A stretch of 55,787 nt of DNA from Desulfotignum sp. (GTDB taxonomy: Bacteria > Desulfobacterota > Desulfobacteria > Desulfobacterales > Desulfobacteraceae), in assembly GCA_011389555.1 (NCBI GenBank), contig JAABUD010000069.1:1-55787 (forward strand), given 5' to 3'. Each line of letters begins with the position of its first letter. Positions within the stretch are counted from its first letter, which is position 1. The position numbers were made by a program, and so were the translations under genes. The notes beneath the pieces were generated by a model, which was not told where the DNA came from, ran no database searches, and saw nothing but the letters and a program-made list of their open reading frames with translations. This document shows, one piece after another, positions 52,671-55,787 of this stretch.

Positions 52671-53629
52671 TGGCGGTGTTGTTTTTCCCTTTTTCCCATG
52701 TCAATGAAACCCAGCGGACTACGCTGACCGCTTTTTTCCCGCAGTTTGTGTTTCTGCCGCTGGCCCCGGATCTGAACCAGGATCCGCAGATGGTGCCGCT
52801 GGTGAAAAACCGGACCGCGGTTCCGGTGTTTTCTTCAGACACCCGCCTGGCTCAAGTGTCGTCACAGGTCTCTGCCTGGATGAACTGGGCGTCGCTGCAC
52901 CAGGGAAATGAACAGAATCTGAAAACCCTGATCCGGGAAAATCCCTATACGACGGATCATCCGGGACCGGCCGCCATCGGGTCGGAGCTGCGGGCCCGAA
53001 TGGCCGGGACACCGGAAAATGGCCGGGAAAATTTGAAACTGGCGGATCCGCTGCTGTTTTCACTCATCGCCAAACGCACGGATGCCGGAAACGAAGCCAC
53101 TGACCAGGCCATGGCCGGGCTGGAAAAAAAGCGGGCGTGTCTGTTCTCTGAACTGCGGGGGGATCCGGATCGGTTGGCACCCAAACACAATACCTTTCCG
53201 GGGCCGGATCCGGGAGCGGTCATGACCCGGGAACGGATCCGGGCCTGGGCCGCCTGCGCCCGGGAAGCCGGGCTGTTTTCCGAACCCGCTTTCCGGATAT
53301 TTGTGACCACCAGTGGTGCCGTGTTTGACCGGGTTGCGGCAAATGGAAACCGGGTTATATATGCCCTTGACATTGATGCCATAAAGGTGCATGAAGGTGG
53401 ATGTGTCCATCAGCCGGACTGGCACAGGCGGGTATCGACCCTGCTGGATTCCCTGGCCGCCGGACCGGTGGACGGGATACAGGCCCGGAACACCCTGGCC
53501 GCCATGGATGATTCCTGCGCCCTGACCGGCCGCATTCAGGCCCGGATGGTGGAAGGCCCGGACCTGGAAAGAAAGCTGAATCTGCCCGGCACCCGGTTGC
53601 TGATATGCCGGGTGACATTAAAACCATAA
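52670..53629 (+). CDS. Uncharacterised protein translationally coupled to the cysteine synthase fusion
   Basis: 319 residues, unrecognised. Its ATG overlaps the preceding TGA by one base. The N terminus (VLFFPFSHVNETQRTTLTAFFPQFVFLPL) is hydrophobic but reads as beta-strands rather than a signal peptide. The middle is helical and charged, with FSLIAKRTDAGNEATDQAM and a Pro/Asp-rich segment; the last third contains FRIFVTTSGAVFDRV and LDIDAIKVHEGG. No transmembrane helix, cysteine cluster or nucleotide loop. The coupling suggests a partner for the enzyme before it. Function unknown. Confidence 0.75.
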   Translation: MAVLFFPFSHVNETQRTTLTAFFPQFVFLPLAPDLNQDPQMVPLVKNRTAVPVFSSDTRLAQVSSQVSAWMNWASLHQGNEQNLKTLIRENPYTTDHPGPAAIGSELRARMAGTPENGRENLKLADPLLFSLIAKRTDAGNEATDQAMAGLEKKRACLFSELRGDPDRLAPKHNTFPGPDPGAVMTRERIRAWAACAREAGLFSEPAFRIFVTTSGAVFDRVAANGNRVIYALDIDAIKVHEGGCVHQPDWHRRVSTLLDSLAAGPVDGIQARNTLAAMDDSCALTGRIQARMVEGPDLERKLNLPGTRLLICRVTLKP

Positions 53630-53634
53630 AAAGC

Positions 53635-53662
53635 TTGATTTTAGGAAAGGACATGTTATAAA
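53635..53662 (+). promoter_or_regulatory. Promoter of the ferredoxin gene
   Basis: TTGATT (53635-53640), a 16-base spacer and TATAAA (53657-53662), followed by a leader of about 90 AT-rich bases. A strong Shine-Dalgarno AGGAGG (53747-53752) precedes the ATG. The combination suggests a highly expressed single-gene transcript. Confidence 0.65.
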
Positions 53663-53760
53663 AGCGTTTTTTAAATCAGTTACAAGAAAAATTGATGGTG
53701 AAAAATGGTTTGATAATTGCAGATGCAATGTTTTTAATTTAATTTTAGGAGGCTGTAAAA

Positions 53761-53949
53761 ATGGCTTTTAATCCGATTGTCGATGAATCCAAATGCGTTG
53801 GTTGTGAAGAATGTGTAGACGTATGCCCGGTGGAAGTGTTTGAAATGCAGAATGAAAAATCCGTGCCGGTCAATGCGGAAGAATGCATGGGCTGCGAAAG
53901 CTGTGTGGAAGTCTGTGAAGAAGACGCCATCGTAGTAGAGGAAGATTAG
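53761..53949 (+). CDS. 2[4Fe-4S] ferredoxin
   Basis: 62 residues, acidic. Two cluster motifs: CVGCEECVDVCPVEVF (residues 12-27) and CMGCESCVEVC (40-50); the last Cys of the second cluster is followed by EEDAI instead of the usual Pro. Such small ferredoxins carry low-potential electrons in anaerobes, for instance to hydrogenases, oxidoreductases or Rnf. Flanked by its own promoter and a strong terminator. Confidence 0.97.
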   Translation: MAFNPIVDESKCVGCEECVDVCPVEVFEMQNEKSVPVNAEECMGCESCVEVCEEDAIVVEED

Positions 53950-53993
53950 TCCACAGATTCGATCACCCCTGTGTCAACACAAGGGTTGTATGG

Positions 53994-54044
53994 ATGCCGG
54001 ATGTGCCTGTGAATGTGTTTCAAGGCATATCCGGCATTTTTTTT
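53994..54044 (+). terminator. Rho-independent terminator of the ferredoxin gene
   Basis: ATGCCGGATGTGCCT (53994-54008) pairs with AGGCATATCCGGCAT (54023-54037) at 14 of 15 positions plus one wobble pair, and is followed by eight T residues. Confidence 0.92.
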
Positions 54045-54055
54045 CAGGGAATGCG

Positions 54056-54817
54056 TCAGAATCTCAGTGACAGGCAGCTGAGCCCTCCGTCCAGCTTCTG
54101 AAATTCAGACACATCCACAGCCAGGGTGTCATGGCCATGGGATTCAATCAGGGATCGGGTTTTTTCAAATCCGGCCGGAACCAGCACCCGGTCATTGATC
54201 CACACGCTGTTGGCGGCATACGCTTCGGAATCATCCACCGGAAGAATCGTGAAATCAGAAAATTCCGGTTGGGAGATAAACTCCCCCCAGGCCAGCAGAC
54301 AATTGTTTTCCAGATACGACACCCCGGTTTTCAAATGAAGCACCGAGGTCAGTGCAATGGCGGACACGGTGTATCCATAAGGAGCCAGAAGCTGTTCCAG
54401 CTGTTGAATCCCGGCGGTATTGGTCCGGCCGGACAGCCCCACATAAAAATGCTTGTCAACCTGCATCACATCTCCGGCGTCCAGGGTGCCCGGTGAGGTG
54501 ATTTCCATGACAGGGCGGTCGAAGTGCTGCATGGCCCGGGTCACGGCCCGGGTTTCCCCCTGCCGGGACGGGTGTCCGGGACGGGTGATCACCACGCATT
54601 TTTTGGTGACCAGGCAGGTGTCTTCGATAAATGTGGAATCCGGAAACGCGTCATCGGGTTCCAGCACTGTCACGGACAGACCGCAGCGTGTCAATGCGTC
54701 AATGTAGTGCGCATGCTGCCGGCATGCACGCGCAAAATCCGGTGTGCCCAGGTCGGTGTGGCGGATGCCGTGGACCAGGTTCGGGCAGGGGGATTTGACC
54801 ATGGCAGAGGTGAACAT
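54056..54817 (-). CDS. ddaH: Dimethylarginine dimethylaminohydrolase (amidinotransferase fold)
   Basis: 253 residues. Guanidino-modifying enzyme fold with PDSTFIEDTCLV, GTLDAGDVMQ, a catalytic His in TSVLHLKTGVSYLEN and the nucleophilic Cys 248 in LDGGLSCLSLRF at the C terminus. That combination fits DDAH, which hydrolyses methylarginine or arginine to citrulline and an amine; a related arginine deiminase role is possible. AAAAGGAG precedes the ATG. Confidence 0.85.
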   Translation of the reverse strand: MFTSAMVKSPCPNLVHGIRHTDLGTPDFARACRQHAHYIDALTRCGLSVTVLEPDDAFPDSTFIEDTCLVTKKCVVITRPGHPSRQGETRAVTRAMQHFDRPVMEITSPGTLDAGDVMQVDKHFYVGLSGRTNTAGIQQLEQLLAPYGYTVSAIALTSVLHLKTGVSYLENNCLLAWGEFISQPEFSDFTILPVDDSEAYAANSVWINDRVLVPAGFEKTRSLIESHGHDTLAVDVSEFQKLDGGLSCLSLRF

Positions 54818-54831
54818 GTGTGAATCTCCTT

Positions 54832-55713
54832 TTATGCGGAAGTCTGAGCCGGCCGGGTGGTCAGATAGACACCGGACAGAACCAGGATCGCACCCACGGC
54901 CAGGGCCGGGGTCACGGGTTCGTTTAAAATGATAAATGACAGCACCACGGCGCTGACAGGAACAAAATTGATAAAAACCCCGGCCCGGGTGGGGCCGATT
55001 TTCTGAATGCCTTGATAATACCAGAAAAATCCCAGCACCGTGCCGAAAAAACCCAGGTAGAAAAAACCGGCCCAGTGCTGCAGGGTATACCCGGGCAGGG
55101 CCTGGAACAGTCCGTCATACACGGCCGGAAAAAACAGCATCACCGTCCCGGCCACAGAGGAGTAACAGACAGCGGCCACCGGTGACAGGGCCGTCATCAT
55201 GGGTTTGGCCAGTAGGGAATAGGAGACCCACGACACCACACATCCTAAAATGGCCAGCTCGCCGGCACCGATGCCGGTCTGGAACAAAATCCACGGATGT
55301 CCGTTGGAAATAATGGTCATGGCCCCGCTCACCGACAGAACCAGCCCGAGAATTTTGCCCGGTGTCAGCGATTCTTTGAACAAAAGGGCTGAAAACACAC
55401 TGATGAAGATCGGGTTGGTGGCGATGATCAAAGAGGCCCGGTTGGCGTTGATATAGTTCAGCCCGGTGAAGAAAAACAGGTTATAGGCAAAAATTCCGGT
55501 CAGGCCGGACAGCACAATCCAGATGATGTGAGATGCCTGGATTCGGGGCAGTCGGCCTTCCATGCGCCGGGTCAGCAGCAGCAGGAAAATCGATGCAATG
55601 GTAAACCGCAGAAAAGCGGCACATGAAGGGGAGACCTGTCCAGCCAGCTGTTTGCCGGCAATAAAGGTCCCGCCCCAGAAAAAAGCGGTTAAAAACAGTT
55701 TGACAAAGGTCAC
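54832..55713 (-). CDS. DMT-superfamily transporter (EamA)
   Basis: 293 residues with ten hydrophobic helices, two EamA repeats: FFWGGTFIAGKQLAG ... FTGLNYINANRASLI in the first half, FFYLGFFGTVLGFFWYYQGIQKIGPTRAG in the second (partly quoted). Starts with GTG at 55713, preceded by AAAGGA. Exporters of this kind move amino acids or metabolites outward. It is 14 bases upstream of the ddaH start, so it may export or import the substrate or product of that enzyme. No partner beyond 55713 is visible; the final 74 bases hold no gene. Confidence 0.92.
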   Translation of the reverse strand: MTFVKLFLTAFFWGGTFIAGKQLAGQVSPSCAAFLRFTIASIFLLLLTRRMEGRLPRIQASHIIWIVLSGLTGIFAYNLFFFTGLNYINANRASLIIATNPIFISVFSALLFKESLTPGKILGLVLSVSGAMTIISNGHPWILFQTGIGAGELAILGCVVSWVSYSLLAKPMMTALSPVAAVCYSSVAGTVMLFFPAVYDGLFQALPGYTLQHWAGFFYLGFFGTVLGFFWYYQGIQKIGPTRAGVFINFVPVSAVVLSFIILNEPVTPALAVGAILVLSGVYLTTRPAQTSA

Positions 55714-55787
55714 TGATTATCCTTTATTGATCGGGTATTAAAATTAAATTGTGTAGTTGTACAGCCTTCCGGCGAAAAGTCAACCCT

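Noticed and set aside
53941-54055. Inverted repeat suggesting a transposon end or attachment site
   Set aside because: The strong stem followed by eight T residues directly after the ferredoxin is a transcription terminator; no transposase or integrase is near.
1-55787. CRISPR arrays, tRNA/rRNA genes, prophage or insertion sequence
   Set aside because: No regularly spaced repeats, cloverleaf with CCA, transposase, integrase or phage structural gene was recognised on either strand by reading alone; a dedicated search could still find a short element.

Overview
The window is gene-dense, GC-rich bacterial DNA whose content points to a Gram-negative sulfate-reducing Desulfobacterota, probably Desulfobacteraceae and perhaps Desulfotignum-like. 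The evidence is the tail of ATP sulfurylase at the left edge, an eight-haem periplasmic cytochrome, sigma-54 regulation with a PAS sensor, a small 2[4Fe-4S] ferredoxin and an LptD outer-membrane protein. The taxonomy is inferred from gene content only.

Layout. 1-324: 3' end of sat, followed by a hairpin terminator. 473-8778 (minus): a long translation operon ffh-rpsP-khpA-rimM-trmD-RNA methyltransferase-rplS-rnhB-yraN-rsmI, ending with a PiT-type phosphate carrier. Its sigma-70 promoter lies upstream of ffh. 8879-13084: rlmN, a receiver protein, a PP-loop tRNA-thiolation-like enzyme, nth and a methyltransferase. 13093-16015: a DtxR-type iron regulator divergent from feoA-feoB. 16027-18097: adenine deaminase, preceded by a decayed VapBC-type toxin-antitoxin pair. 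18343-22542: an acyl-CoA synthetase, a small membrane subunit, an SSS-family carboxylate symporter and a membrane protein. 22732-28221: a histidine kinase, a large MscS channel and a NarL-type regulator in one direction. 28266-30649: an HD-GYP protein and a DUF294 nucleotidyltransferase.

30829-38467 is the most distinctive block. A PAS/AAA+/Fis sigma-54 activator sits between two near-perfect -24/-12 promoters that fire outward. The leftward one drives a periplasmic triple rhodanese, a cytochrome-like protein with an altered haem motif, an octahaem cytochrome of the tetrathionate reductase type and a membrane cytochrome b. The rightward one drives a thioredoxin-fold protein, a Tat-exported four-cluster Fe-S protein and a small cytochrome-b-like subunit. 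A dyad of TGTGCGGCA-type half-sites lies at enhancer distance from the leftward promoter. I read the block as one dedicated quinone-linked periplasmic respiratory system, probably acting on a sulfur compound, with its own regulator.

38485-50258 (minus) carries lptD, a NusG paralogue, an HU/IHF protein, holB, ricT, metG, a penicillin-binding transpeptidase and a 1233-residue GlmS-like protein. 50364-53949 (plus) carries a fusion of cysteine synthase with a cysteinyl-tRNA synthetase-like domain that has lost both its HIGH and KMSKS signatures, an unrecognised 319-residue protein overlapping it by one base, and the ferredoxin. A dimethylargininase and a DMT-family exporter close the window. I saw no rRNA or tRNA genes, CRISPR arrays, insertion sequences or prophage genes.
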